A stretch of 49,012 nt of DNA, from assembly GCA_913057175.1 (NCBI GenBank), contig CAJXNP010000028.1, positions 1-49,012 on the forward strand. Reading direction: 5' to 3'. Position 1 is the stretch's first letter. The number at the start of each line of letters is the position of its first letter. This document shows positions 1-7,500 of the stretch, piece by piece. The translations under genes were made by a program, and so were the position numbers. Source of the DNA: an uncultured Cytophagales bacterium (lineage in GTDB: Bacteria; Bacteroidota; Bacteroidia; Cytophagales; Cyclobacteriaceae). Under the pieces are notes generated by a model. It was not told where the DNA came from, did not search any database, and saw only the letters and a program-made list of their open reading frames with translations.

Positions 1-81
1 ACCCTACGGGTTACCCACATACCCACATTCTTAATAGTAATATTCTTCGAATATCTATATTTTGTAAATCTAAAGGTCGGC

Positions 82-109
82 GGATGAAGTGCATAACCGT
101 CAAGCTAAG
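82..109 (+). repeat. short dispersed repeat ending CGTCAAGCTAAG
   Basis: A 28-bp sequence (GATGAAGtGCATAaCCGTC followed by AAGCTAAG) recurs at the other end of the window at 48955-48982 with a few substitutions. It lies in a non-coding stretch (1-350) that otherwise holds one palindromic repeat at 191-227 and a twice-occurring CTTGAAAAATTGT (about 132 and 271). No gene is seen in 1-350. Confidence 0.6.
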
Positions 110-190
110 GAAAAGGAAGTATAAACTTTCTTGAAAAATTGTAATTATGAAATACCAATTGAAAATTCAGGCAATAGCCATCCTTTTGGA

Positions 191-227
191 AAATTCCCCT
201 CCTGGGAGGGGAAGGGGTGGGTTTTTT
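191..227 (+). repeat. palindromic intergenic repeat, CCCCTCC/GGAGGGG family
   Basis: Core CCCCTCCTGGGAGGGG followed by AAGGGGTGGGTTTTT. The same architecture (C-rich arm, G-rich arm, second G-run, T-run) recurs at 3171-3226, 3325-3359, 3827-3863, 3986-4019, 11992-12052 and 48940-48964. Repeats of this look are common between genes in Bacteroidota. Their T-rich end might serve as a terminator, but here it simply lies upstream of the gene at 351. Confidence 0.75.
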
Positions 228-350
228 ACACCTGTTTCGGTTGAGGGCAATAGGGTGAAGAGGTATGTTCCTCTTGAAAAATTGTTATTGACAAGATAAA
301 ATTTTTAAATGCGTTTACTCAGGTTATTTTAGCTAAAAGGTTTTTATAAT

Positions 351-1631
351 ATGGATGAAGCCTTCCTACACTATATCTGGAAGTTCCAATTTTTTGATAA
401 ATCCGATCTACAAACGACAAAGGGGCAACCTTTAAACATTATCCGTCCCGGATTCCACAATCATGATGCCGGAGCTGATTTTTCCGATTCCAGGATTTTG
501 ATCGATAAAATCGAATGGAACGGAAGCATCGAAATTCATGTCAAAGCGAAAGACTGGTATGCCCATCAGCATCATGATGATCCGGCTTACAATGGTGTTG
601 TTTTGCACGTCGTTTGGTCAAGTGATAATGGAAATACAAAAAGATCGGATCAGACAGACATTCCGGTACTCGAATTAAAAAACAGAATTGACCTTTCTCA
701 ATTTGAAAAATACAGGAAGCTGACGAATGGAAGGGAAAGGATACTCTGCAAATGTTTTATCAGTAGTGTTGAACGGGTGAAGATATTCGAGGCATTTGAT
801 AAAGCCGTGGTCGCGAGGCTCCAAAGAAAAGCGAATGAAATCCTCATCCGATACCGAAAAAATAAAAAGGATTGGGAAGAGACCTGTTTTCAGATATTAG
901 CGGGAAACTTTGGATTTAAGGTCAACAAAGAGTCTTTTCTATCACTTGCCGAGGCGGTACCTTTTAAGATCATGCAAAAGCATAGTGACAATTTGATCCA
1001 AATTGAAGCTATTTTATTTGGCATAGCTGGATTCCTTGACCGCGACATTGATGACACCTACTACAATGTATTAAAAAAGGAATACCATTTTTTAAAAAGC
1101 AAGTATGGTTTTTCCAGCTACCTGGGTCGTCAAAATTTTAAGTTTCTCAGGCTTCGGCCAGCAAATTTCCCCACCATTCGGATTGCCCAACTGGCAAAAT
1201 TAATTTCCATCCATCAGAATATTTTCTCCATGCTCATTCATACCAGGGATACAAAAAAACTCATTGAGAATTTTAGCATTACCCAATCGGATTATTGGCT
1301 GGATCATTATGATTTTGATAAAAAGGCCAAAAGTAGAATCGGGTCACTGGGAAGGTCGGGTATCTCAAATATCCTGATCAATACTGTTGCGCCCATGCTC
1401 GCAGCCTACTCCATTGAGAAGGATGAGCCTTTTTACCTGGATCATGCACAGGTGGTATTGCAAAACCTGAATGCGGAGAAGAATAATATAACGGAGGAAT
1501 GGTCGGATGCCGGGGTACATATCGACACGGCATTTGACAGCCAGGCATGCATAGAACTTTTGAATGAATACTGCCAGAAAAAAAGATGTCTGGAGTGCAG
1601 CATGGGTATCGACATTTTACAGCCAAACTGA
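351..1631 (+). CDS. DUF2851 family protein
   Basis: A 426-residue soluble protein recognisable as DUF2851, a family of unknown function found almost only in Bacteroidota. Diagnostic features are the N-terminal FLHYIWKFQ segment, the GxFHNHDAGADF-type motif near residues 34-45, the EIHVKAKDWYAHQHH segment near 60-75, and a C-terminal cysteine cluster (CQKKRCLEC, about residues 410-418) usual in the family. Several conserved His and Asp residues near the N-terminus suggest metal binding or hydrolase activity, but that is inference. No signal peptide is visible. The ATG at 351 follows an AT-rich leader without a strong Shine-Dalgarno sequence, as normal in the phylum. The next gene starts one base after this stop, so the two are probably co-transcribed. 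Confidence 0.88.
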   Translation: MDEAFLHYIWKFQFFDKSDLQTTKGQPLNIIRPGFHNHDAGADFSDSRILIDKIEWNGSIEIHVKAKDWYAHQHHDDPAYNGVVLHVVWSSDNGNTKRSDQTDIPVLELKNRIDLSQFEKYRKLTNGRERILCKCFISSVERVKIFEAFDKAVVARLQRKANEILIRYRKNKKDWEETCFQILAGNFGFKVNKESFLSLAEAVPFKIMQKHSDNLIQIEAILFGIAGFLDRDIDDTYYNVLKKEYHFLKSKYGFSSYLGRQNFKFLRLRPANFPTIRIAQLAKLISIHQNIFSMLIHTRDTKKLIENFSITQSDYWLDHYDFDKKAKSRIGSLGRSGISNILINTVAPMLAAYSIEKDEPFYLDHAQVVLQNLNAEKNNITEEWSDAGVHIDTAFDSQACIELLNEYCQKKRCLECSMGIDILQPN

Positions 1632-1632
1632 T

Positions 1633-2904
1633 ATGAATATCCCGGCGTTTGTCATAAACATCTTTCTCATAGGTTTTTTACTGTTCGCATTCCGGAAATG
1701 GTATGTTCATCCAAACGAAAAAACGGTTTTTGTCATTTCGGGATTTTTGAAGATCACTGCCGGCTTGCTGCTGGGGTACATCTACCTGAATCATTTCGAA
1801 GGAAGCGACACCCGGTTATACTATGAAGAAGCGACCAAAATTGCTGAATATGCATCAGAAACTCGGCAATCCGTTTTTGATATCCTGTTTAGTAATAGTG
1901 AAAATGGGATCCATCCCCAATCCAGTTTTAGCGGACAACCAAGGGCCATATTTTTCACGAAAATTGTCTATTTATTTTATTGGATAACAGGAGGAAGCTT
2001 CTGGCTGATCTCCGTTTATTTCTCGTTGGTTTCCTTTTTAGCGCTTTGGATGCTTTACCAACAGTTGGTTGTTCAAAATTTAGTCGGACGGATGACGGCA
2101 ATGATCTCCCTGCTGCTCTGGCCATCAGTTGTATTCTGGAGCAGTGGCATTCTCAAAGAAAGCATTTCCATGGCCTGCATTGCACTTATGTGTTTTGTCG
2201 TGATCACGATCAGTAACCGGACAAGAATAAATTTCGCTCATATTTTAATTTACCTGGCAGCTAGTTACTTCTTGTTTAAGGTAAAGTATTACTATGCCGG
2301 TATTCTCATACCCATGCAGCTTAGCTATCTGACTATCTTTTTTCTCAAAGAAAGGACAACATATCTAAATGCGAAAACAGTGTCGGCAGTTGCTTTTCTC
2401 TGTCTGTTTGGAGGCATCGTCCTGCTTACCTCACAACTTCATTACAATCTCAGGTTGAGCAATATCGGAGAGGTGATTGTCAACAATTATCACTTGTTTG
2501 AGCAGAAATCCGATCCCGGGAAGATGGTTCATTTTGAACATCTGAGGCCTGATGTCCTGAGTTTTGTGAAATATTCACCAAAAGCATGGTTTGCCGGATG
2601 GTTCAGGCCTTTTGTTTTTGATATTGAGAATGCCTGGTCATTGATCGCCGCCATTGAAAATACCATGCTGTTTTTGCTGTTTATTTTTCAGTTAAAGAAT
2701 GTAAAAAAACTATGGAGTAATGATGGTAATCTCAGAATTGCAATACTTCTCTTCTGCCTCTTAATGGGAATATTTTTAACCTATTCCGCACCAAACTTTG
2801 GTACACTTGTCAGGTACAAAGTCGGATTTTTGCCGTTTTTGCTTTTGCTGATTTTAGAACGGAACCCTGTTTTGGGGTGGATGAGAGGAAAAGGAAGACA
2901 ATGA
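1633..2904 (+). CDS. polytopic membrane protein, glycosyltransferase-39-like topology
   Basis: A 423-residue integral membrane protein with about ten hydrophobic segments, beginning MNIPAFVINIFLIGFLLFAF. The reading frame opens upstream at 1564 inside the previous gene, but the ATG at 1633, one base after the preceding stop, gives a start directly before the first membrane helix and was chosen. An extracytoplasmic loop after the second helix carries acidic residues (HFEGSDTRLYYEE), which loosely recalls polyprenyl-sugar-dependent glycosyltransferases. No family is firmly recognised, so the function is open. Tight coupling to the DUF2851 gene suggests a two-gene operon; the stop is followed by repeat-rich non-coding DNA. 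Confidence 0.75.
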   Translation: MNIPAFVINIFLIGFLLFAFRKWYVHPNEKTVFVISGFLKITAGLLLGYIYLNHFEGSDTRLYYEEATKIAEYASETRQSVFDILFSNSENGIHPQSSFSGQPRAIFFTKIVYLFYWITGGSFWLISVYFSLVSFLALWMLYQQLVVQNLVGRMTAMISLLLWPSVVFWSSGILKESISMACIALMCFVVITISNRTRINFAHILIYLAASYFLFKVKYYYAGILIPMQLSYLTIFFLKERTTYLNAKTVSAVAFLCLFGGIVLLTSQLHYNLRLSNIGEVIVNNYHLFEQKSDPGKMVHFEHLRPDVLSFVKYSPKAWFAGWFRPFVFDIENAWSLIAAIENTMLFLLFIFQLKNVKKLWSNDGNLRIAILLFCLLMGIFLTYSAPNFGTLVRYKVGFLPFLLLLILERNPVLGWMRGKGRQ

Positions 2905-2924
2905 AAAACCAAATCTACCCGTGC

Positions 2925-3104
2925 GGTCATTGCGCTCCGACAGCTGGCGGAGCGGCAATCTCGTTCATCGTGACGAGGAGCTCAAACGGCTAGTGCTCCC
3001 TTCATTGTCAGAATTGGGATTCTTGCGATTTATTGGTCTGGCCTCCGTAGCACTTTGATCTCTGAAATCTTGATAAAAGAGATTCAGCGGAGGAGGGATG
3101 ATGG
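2925..3104 (+). repeat. composite dispersed repeat, copy 1 (GTCATTGCG...ATCTCGTTCATCGTGACGA)
   Basis: The stretch 2905-3436 has no supported gene. It opens with a GTCATTGCG/ATCTCGTTCATCGTGACGA element containing a CTCCG/CGGAG hairpin and continues into a 78-bp block at 3027-3104 that matches 6306-6383 (GATTTATTGGTCT, TCCGTAG, ACTTTGATCTCTGAAA). The segment between the two parts also resembles 6145-6188. This is a decayed multi-part repeat, not a gene; short ORFs here read only repeat sequence. Confidence 0.65.
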
Positions 3105-3170
3105 GATTGGTGGAACACGCGGTCTCATCGATAATTTTTCCTTATCTAAACAAGACATTAACTTTGGTTA

Positions 3171-3226
3171 TTCCCCTCCTTGGAGGCCCGCCTGCCGGAC
3201 GAGGCAGGGGTTAGGGGTGGGTTTTT
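3171..3226 (+). repeat. palindromic repeat of the 191-227 family carrying a nested palindrome
   Basis: The copy reads CCCCTCCTTGGAGG, then about 22 extra bases containing CCTGCC/GGCAGG (itself a small inverted repeat), then GGTTAGGGGTGGGTTTTT. Without the extra bases it would match the standard family arrangement. This looks like one intergenic palindrome inserted inside another. Confidence 0.65.
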
Positions 3227-3324
3227 ATGCCTCATCCGGGTCTGTCGTGACGACCCCGCGACTGATGTATTCGATTGGTTCAATGATTGTAAATTAGGAA
3301 CATATCATGAAACTATGATGGTGG

Positions 3325-3359
3325 AAAAATCCCCCCTTGAGGGGGGCAAGGGTGGTGTT
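3325..3359 (+). repeat. palindromic repeat, left copy bracketing the DUF559 gene
   Basis: AAAAAT followed by CCCCCCTTGAGGGGGG and CAAGGGTGGTGTT. It lies 78 bp upstream of the DUF559 start and is in inverted orientation relative to the copy at 3827-3863 just after that gene. See the DUF559 entry. Confidence 0.8.
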
Positions 3360-3436
3360 CTCTCTTGTTAACCTGAGCCGACCAATCATCGCAAACGGTA
3401 AAAGTGGGTGTTCAAAAATTCTATTAGATTTGTTTC

Positions 3437-3808
3437 ATGACCAGGAATAAAATCATTCCATATAGAAAGGACTTGAAAAAACTTGCTCGTGAGTTAAGAA
3501 AAAACAGCACGTTATCCGAAGTTTTACTATGGTGCGAATTGAAAAACAGACAAATACTTGGTTATCAATTTCATCGACAGGTTCCAATGCTGGATTACAT
3601 TGTAGATTTTTATTGTCATGAATTGAGGTTAGTAATTGAAATTGACGGTGAGAGTCATAATCACGAAATATCTGTAAAAAGGGATAGCATAAGACAGTCG
3701 AGAATTGAAGAATATGGTGTTTGCTTTATTCGATTTGATGATTTAGATATTAAACAAAATATAAGTTGGGTTATTGAAGAGATAACGAGATCAATAGAAG
3801 ATCATTAG
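3437..3808 (+). CDS. DUF559 (Vsr-like) endonuclease domain protein
   Basis: A 123-residue single-domain protein of the DUF559 family, related to very-short-patch-repair (Vsr) type restriction-like nucleases. The helical N-terminus has the family motif NSTLSEVLLWCELK (residues 23-36), followed by GYQFHRQVP (42-50), the strand YIVDFYC with Asp57, the core VIEIDGESHN with Glu68, Asp70 and His74, and the C-terminal strand VCFIRFDDLDI. The Asp/Glu constellation fits a PD-(D/E)xK-type metal-dependent nuclease; the substrate is unknown. The gene stands alone between two inverted copies of a G/C-rich palindromic repeat (3325-3359 and 3827-3863), with a third copy at 3986-4019. This resembles a small mobile cassette. 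Length is normal and the frame is intact. Confidence 0.87.
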   Translation: MTRNKIIPYRKDLKKLARELRKNSTLSEVLLWCELKNRQILGYQFHRQVPMLDYIVDFYCHELRLVIEIDGESHNHEISVKRDSIRQSRIEEYGVCFIRFDDLDIKQNISWVIEEITRSIEDH

Positions 3809-3826
3809 AATAAACAAAAGTTGGAT

Positions 3827-3863
3827 TTTACACCCCCCTGCCCCCCTCAAGGGGGGAGTTTTT
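3827..3863 (-). repeat. palindromic repeat, right copy bracketing the DUF559 gene (inverted)
   Basis: Reads TTTTACACCCCCCTGCCCCC on the plus strand and continues CTCAAGGGGGG then AGTTTTT. Its reverse complement aligns with 3325-3359 over the whole unit, so the DUF559 gene sits between inverted copies. It starts 18 bp after the DUF559 stop. Confidence 0.8.
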
Positions 3864-3985
3864 AGCTGCCGAGGCCTTAAAATATCTGCCTGAAACTATA
3901 GTCTTCAATTATAAATTCCTGGAGGAAACCCTTTCTCTCACTTCGGATAACCCTGATGTACTATCAAGGTTTAATGAAATTCGGC

Positions 3986-4019
3986 AAAATCCCCCCTTGA
4001 GGGGGGAAAGGGGGGTGTA
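3986..4019 (+). repeat. palindromic repeat, CCCCCCTTGAGGGGGG copy
   Basis: AAAAT, then CCCCCCTTGAGGGGGG, then AAAGGGGGGTGT, in the same orientation as 3325-3359. The region 3864-4766 contains no supported gene; it holds this copy, the composite repeat at 4137-4520, two CCCGAT palindromes and a terminator. Confidence 0.75.
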
Positions 4020-4136
4020 CACTCTGGTCTTGACGTTCTCGCTGAGACCAACAACTATGCTGCCTTTGGTTTTTTAACCACTTTCCTGACGCAAACGTCC
4101 TCGATTGTGACCATTCTCAAGGCAGGAACGTGATCA

Positions 4137-4520
4137 TTGGTTTTTCCAGCTTTCATGAAGTTCATTTTCTTTTGCTCGCCCATGCCAAAGGCATCACTAT
4201 GTGAAAAGAAAACGCCTGTCCGCCGCAGGCGGGGAACCAAAACCCGCCTAATCGGACGGGCAGGGAAAAGTGCTCCACAAAAAGCCCTTTTTCCCCGCGG
4301 AAAGGCTTCTATCCATCCCGCAGGCCTCATAAGGGCCACGCTTTTGTGGACCCAACGCACAGCCTAGTGGTATTCTGAAAAGAATGCAAAGAGAGTTGAA
4401 TCTCGTTTATCGAGAATATAAATTCCTTTAGTTATAGATTTTAACCTTTCAGCATCGTTAAGAGGACATTGGATTTATCTTTGGAGGTGCGGATGAAATG
4501 TGCGGATCAATCCTCAGTCC
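4137..4520 (+). repeat. composite repeat X-H-Y, copy A (includes a 75-bp hairpin element)
   Basis: Three ordered parts recur in the larger copies at 12363-12936 and 19957-20508. X is TTCATTTTCTTTTG plus GCCCATGCCAAAGGCATCAC, about 4137-4214. H is the 75-bp hairpin at 4275-4349, bounded by CCACAAAA and TTTTGTGG. Y is CAGCATCGTTAAGAGGACAT through CGGATCAATCCTCAGTCC, 4448-4520. This copy carries an extra insertion between X and H with CCGCCGCAGGCGG-type palindromes. ORFs on either strand here (about 76 and 101 residues) read only repeat and are not called as genes. Confidence 0.7.
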
Positions 4521-4521
4521 G

Positions 4522-4578
4522 TCCCGATAGCTATCGGGAGTAAACGTGGCCCGCAGCCTGTCCCGATTCCTATCGGGA
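4522..4578. repeat. two TCCCGAT/ATCGGGA palindromes
   Basis: A perfect 18-bp palindrome TCCCGATAGCTATCGGGA lies at 4522-4539, and a near copy, TCCCGATtccTATCGGGA, at 4561-4578. Short palindromes of this type are common in Bacteroidota intergenic DNA. They directly abut the end of composite repeat copy A. Confidence 0.75.
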
Positions 4579-4644
4579 GCCCTGGAGCGATTCAAGAAAA
4601 ATGGCTTTCACGAAAATCTATGATTTTTCATTATCAGAATTAAC

Positions 4645-4685
4645 TGCAAAAAACTCTGATGACAACAGGTATACATCAGAGTTTT
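4645..4685 (-). terminator. intrinsic terminator of the DUF3892/propeller gene
   Basis: A perfect 12-bp stem AAAACTCTGATG / CATCAGAGTTTT (4650-4661 and 4674-4685) with a 12-nt loop. Read on the minus strand, the stem ends in a run of six T. It lies about 80 bp after the stop of the minus-strand gene ending at 4767. Confidence 0.75.
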
Positions 4686-4766
4686 CTCCTACCTCGGATA
4701 ACTCTGATGGGGTTGGAAAGCCAACACCGGCTCCCAAGATGTTATCGCGAACATAATGAGACCAAA

Positions 4767-5963
4767 TTATTGAACCTGATAATGCTTGAAATAAATACTC
4801 TCACCTATGAGTTCGTTATTTAACAATATGGCATGAAGCTGCCCGCTGATATTTGGAGCCTGTAACCCATCAGGAAGTGATTCCAGATCCCAGTATGTTA
4901 TTCCCTCCGGTTCTTCCGAGCCACCCAATACACCGGAATGGTACTCATACAGGAAAGGCATATTATCAACTGAAGAATGATATAGCAATTCTCCATTTGG
5001 CAAAAAGACCCTTATCCCGCCATTTGATTCGACATCACCAAGTTTTCCACTACATATAAAAAGATTCCCATTGGGCGAGAAACAACCACCCTGGATGTAT
5101 TGGGGGATATTGACAGGCGTTCCTTCGTAATGTAAAATCAGGCTATTTACAGGATTCAGGATAACCTGTCCCTGGTTGAGGGAAGCGAAATCTACCTGGT
5201 ACCGAAAGACTGGAAATTGTGCGGATATTTTGTTGTGGGATGAATAAAGCAGCTGATCGAGTGGACTAATGGCACACCAGCCTGCCCGGGGGGTACCATT
5301 TTGAGAATTTTGGCTGGGTAGCACGGCAGAACCCACGTAGGAAAGATCTGCATCATCCCGAAATACGGCTAACCGCGGATTACCTCCGCAGTCTCCTTCA
5401 TCACCTTCTACCGGTATAAAAATGTATCCCTGTCCGTCAACAACGAAGTAATCCGGATCTCCAAAATGATTGCATTTAAAATCCTTCAGTTCCTGGGGCA
5501 TATGGATCATCTTGACCGCACTGCTAAAATTCGTATCCAGGTCTGTCGAAACATGGAATTTGAAGAGTTTGGTCAGCTGGGTAAAAAACCAATGGTCGTT
5601 GCTGTGTGTGACTCCTTGCAGGTTGTTGCTCCAGTCATTAGGCTGATCGTGGGGATAATCGCCCAGGAATTCGGGTGGCGTTCCGGGAAGCATATCCGAT
5701 AACAAACTCGGCAATTCATCGAGATTATTTTTTTTAGTGGTATCCGGATCTGTTCGAAGATACGGGCCCGAATCACCTTCAACAACGTAAATGTCCACCT
5801 CTGAGGCGACTGGGGACGAGGCTACATAGGTATGAACTCCATTTTCAATGTCTGAGATGATGTTTTCCTTTGATCGGGGTGACCAGTCGTCAAAGAGATT
5901 TCCAAGGAATAAAATGTCCCCTTCGTCATCTTTTAAGGTGTGTGTTACGATTCGTTTTGCCAT
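4767..5963 (-). CDS. DUF3892 domain fused to a beta-propeller-like domain
   Basis: A 398-residue protein. The frame extends upstream to 6029, but the start at 5963 gives MAKRIVTHTLKDDEGDI, the expected beginning of a DUF3892 domain, so it was chosen. Residues 1 to about 75 match DUF3892: WSPRSKENIISDIENG, the TYVAS strand, then YLRTDPDTTKKNNLDELP. The remaining roughly 320 residues are rich in Gly, Asp and aromatics with repeated strands such as YFVVDGQGYIFIPVEGD, GGCFSPNGNLFICSG and RVFLPNGELLYHS, typical of a beta-propeller that may bind or hydrolyse a small substrate. No signal peptide is present, so it appears cytoplasmic, which is unusual for such propellers. The gene stands alone between repeats and ends with a hairpin terminator at 4645-4685. 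The role is unknown. Confidence 0.72.
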   Translation of the reverse strand: MAKRIVTHTLKDDEGDILFLGNLFDDWSPRSKENIISDIENGVHTYVASSPVASEVDIYVVEGDSGPYLRTDPDTTKKNNLDELPSLLSDMLPGTPPEFLGDYPHDQPNDWSNNLQGVTHSNDHWFFTQLTKLFKFHVSTDLDTNFSSAVKMIHMPQELKDFKCNHFGDPDYFVVDGQGYIFIPVEGDEGDCGGNPRLAVFRDDADLSYVGSAVLPSQNSQNGTPRAGWCAISPLDQLLYSSHNKISAQFPVFRYQVDFASLNQGQVILNPVNSLILHYEGTPVNIPQYIQGGCFSPNGNLFICSGKLGDVESNGGIRVFLPNGELLYHSSVDNMPFLYEYHSGVLGGSEEPEGITYWDLESLPDGLQAPNISGQLHAILLNNELIGESIYFKHYQVQ

Positions 5964-6077
5964 GGTGGGTTGATTGTGTTTATACAAGTTAACCATCTGT
6001 TGGATCAAAAGAAAGCCAGGCAAACACATGATCCACAGATCAATTGGAAACTATGAAAGACCAACTCCATCTAATCC

Positions 6078-6383
6078 GTCATCACGAGGAGAACCACAAG
6101 CGATAGCGGTGGTGCGACGTGGTGATCTCGTTCATCGTGACGAATATATTCAATTGTGCTGCTCCCATCACTGTCTGTATTTGGATTTGTTGGATTTGTG
6201 GATGGACGGATTGATTTAATGAATAAATGGGGTTTAAGCAGGAAAAGAACAAGAAAATAGAAATATCGTCTAAACTCCCTTCCCTTTCTAAGTCAGGATT
6301 AGCAGGATTTATTGGTCTACCTTCCGTAGTACTTTGATCTCTGAAACCAAGGTGAAAGAGATTTAGTGGAGGTGGGACGATGG
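6078..6383 (+). repeat. composite dispersed repeat, copy 2
   Basis: A second, more degraded version of 2925-3104. GTCATCACGAGGAG ... ATCTCGTTCATCGTGACGA lies at 6078-6143, and the 78-bp block GATTTATTGGTCT ... GATGG at 6306-6383. About 118 extra bases sit between the parts relative to copy 1. The surrounding gap 5964-6547 contains no supported gene; the 102-residue minus ORF over it reads repeat sequence. Confidence 0.6.
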
Positions 6384-6488
6384 CATCCATGGCTTGTCCA
6401 ACGATGGCGAAGTCATGCCTTCGGCGCTAGCCATCACGATAATAGTGATGCGTTAAATTGACAAACTTTTTTGTGGTCTCCTTTGAGC

Positions 6489-6518
6489 GGGGTTTGTTGG
6501 GACGACCCCGAGACGGAT
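6489..6518 (+). repeat. GGGGT...ACCCC hairpin repeat family
   Basis: A small stem GGGGT / ACCCC with loop TTGTTGGGACG, followed by a conserved tail GAGACGGATG. Related copies: 3238-3267 (GGGTCTGTCGTGACGACCCC plus GCGACTGATG), 7174-7204 (GGTTTCTTGGGATGATCCCG plus GGATTGATGGG) and 12278-12309 (GGGGTATTTCGGAACAACCC plus CGACTGATG). The loop and tail are conserved together, so this is a true dispersed repeat and not random hairpins. Confidence 0.55.
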
Positions 6519-6547
6519 GGGTATCATTCTTATACCGACTACTTTCC

Positions 6548-7069
6548 TTATCTCAGGTAGGAATCATTGTTTCCTAACCTCTTATCAATCAAGTCCTTTG
6601 TTTCAGTCAACTGTTTCTGAATTGTATTCAGAATAATAGTAGGGGAACCATTAAATCGGGTGTTTATCCAATAATAAAGGCGATTGAAGAAAGGAATACT
6701 TTGCATAAATTCCTTTTTATCTTTTAGGTAAACAACCAGCATTTCATTTCCATTGATCTTTTTTAGTTCCGTAAATTCGATGTTTTTAAGTCGTACCTTG
6801 AAACCTCTATAAACATTCGATTTATCTTCGAGGTGATGATTAGTAAGGTAAAGCCCCATTTTTTTATGAAACAATTTAGCCAAAGTCAAAACAGAATGAA
6901 CAGTGTATAACAAAAAAAGAAAAAGTGCAATGCCGCCTATCATCCAGCCGAAATGACTGATAACCAAAACAACAAATATCGGCAAGGTGAAAATGGGAAG
7001 AATAGCACCTCCAGCCGTGATAAAAATAAGCCTTTTCTTTGCCGGGATAAAAATCGGGGATTCATGCAT
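6548..7069 (-). CDS. STM3941-like membrane protein with PH-like domain
   Basis: A 173-residue protein with two N-terminal membrane segments (about residues 15-33 and 38-62), followed by a cytoplasmic domain of short strands and a C-terminal helix. The order GLYLTNHHLEDKSN, then RLKNIEFTELKKI, then LVVYLKDKKEFMQS, then GSPTIILN and a terminal helix is like the uncharacterised STM3941 family, which is thought to have a bacterial PH-like fold. The assignment rests on pattern recall, not alignment. No catalytic residues are apparent. It lies alone on the minus strand, with AT-rich DNA on its 5' side and a dispersed hairpin repeat (6489-6518) after its stop. Confidence 0.6.
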   Translation of the reverse strand: MHESPIFIPAKKRLIFITAGGAILPIFTLPIFVVLVISHFGWMIGGIALFLFLLYTVHSVLTLAKLFHKKMGLYLTNHHLEDKSNVYRGFKVRLKNIEFTELKKINGNEMLVVYLKDKKEFMQSIPFFNRLYYWINTRFNGSPTIILNTIQKQLTETKDLIDKRLGNNDSYLR

Positions 7070-7500
7070 AGTTAAAAAAGTTCATTTTTATAAATCTAAG
7101 GTTTTACTAAAATAATTCCACAGCTTTCCTAAAATCCTTTTGACCCGGACGGCGAGACCTGTACATCTGCGGAGGTTTCTTGGGATGATCCCGGGATTGA
7201 TGGGGATATAGTACTTTTGATTAATGAATCGGTTCTTTGATAATGGTCACGCTTTGGAAGGGTAGTTATCGAGTACTTTTATATTGTTTTATTTCATCCC
7301 CGTGAATGCTATCACTCAAAAGAAATTGATTTTAATACCAATGTAAAAGTTGTTCTTTTCCCCGGCTGGCAAACAAGCTCCTAGAGAGAACACAAAGACA
7401 AAAGTTATTAAAAAAAGACCTACTAAAATAAAAAATCCACTAAGTTCAAGTACTATTTGATGATACGTATTATTATCTTAAATGAGATTATTGATTTTAT
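7070..7500. other. non-coding stretch
   Basis: Between the divergent genes at 7069 (minus) and 7501 (plus). It contains a GGGG-hairpin family copy at 7174-7204 and then AT-rich sequence. No ORF with coding character, no RNA gene and no further repeat was seen. Promoters for both flanking genes must lie here, but none could be assigned with confidence. Confidence 0.5.

Noticed and set aside
3055-3371. ORFs of 80 and 63 residues before the DUF559 gene
   Set aside because: They span palindromic repeats (peptides such as SPLEGGKGG arise from the repeat itself).
4055-4367. ORFs of 76 and 101 residues on both strands
   Set aside because: They translate the composite repeat; the same peptide (ALFPRGKASIH...) appears in frame at each repeat copy, including where neighbouring frames differ, so they reflect repeat DNA and not genes.
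6082-6390. 102-residue minus-strand ORF
   Set aside because: Covers composite repeat copy 2 and has no coding character.
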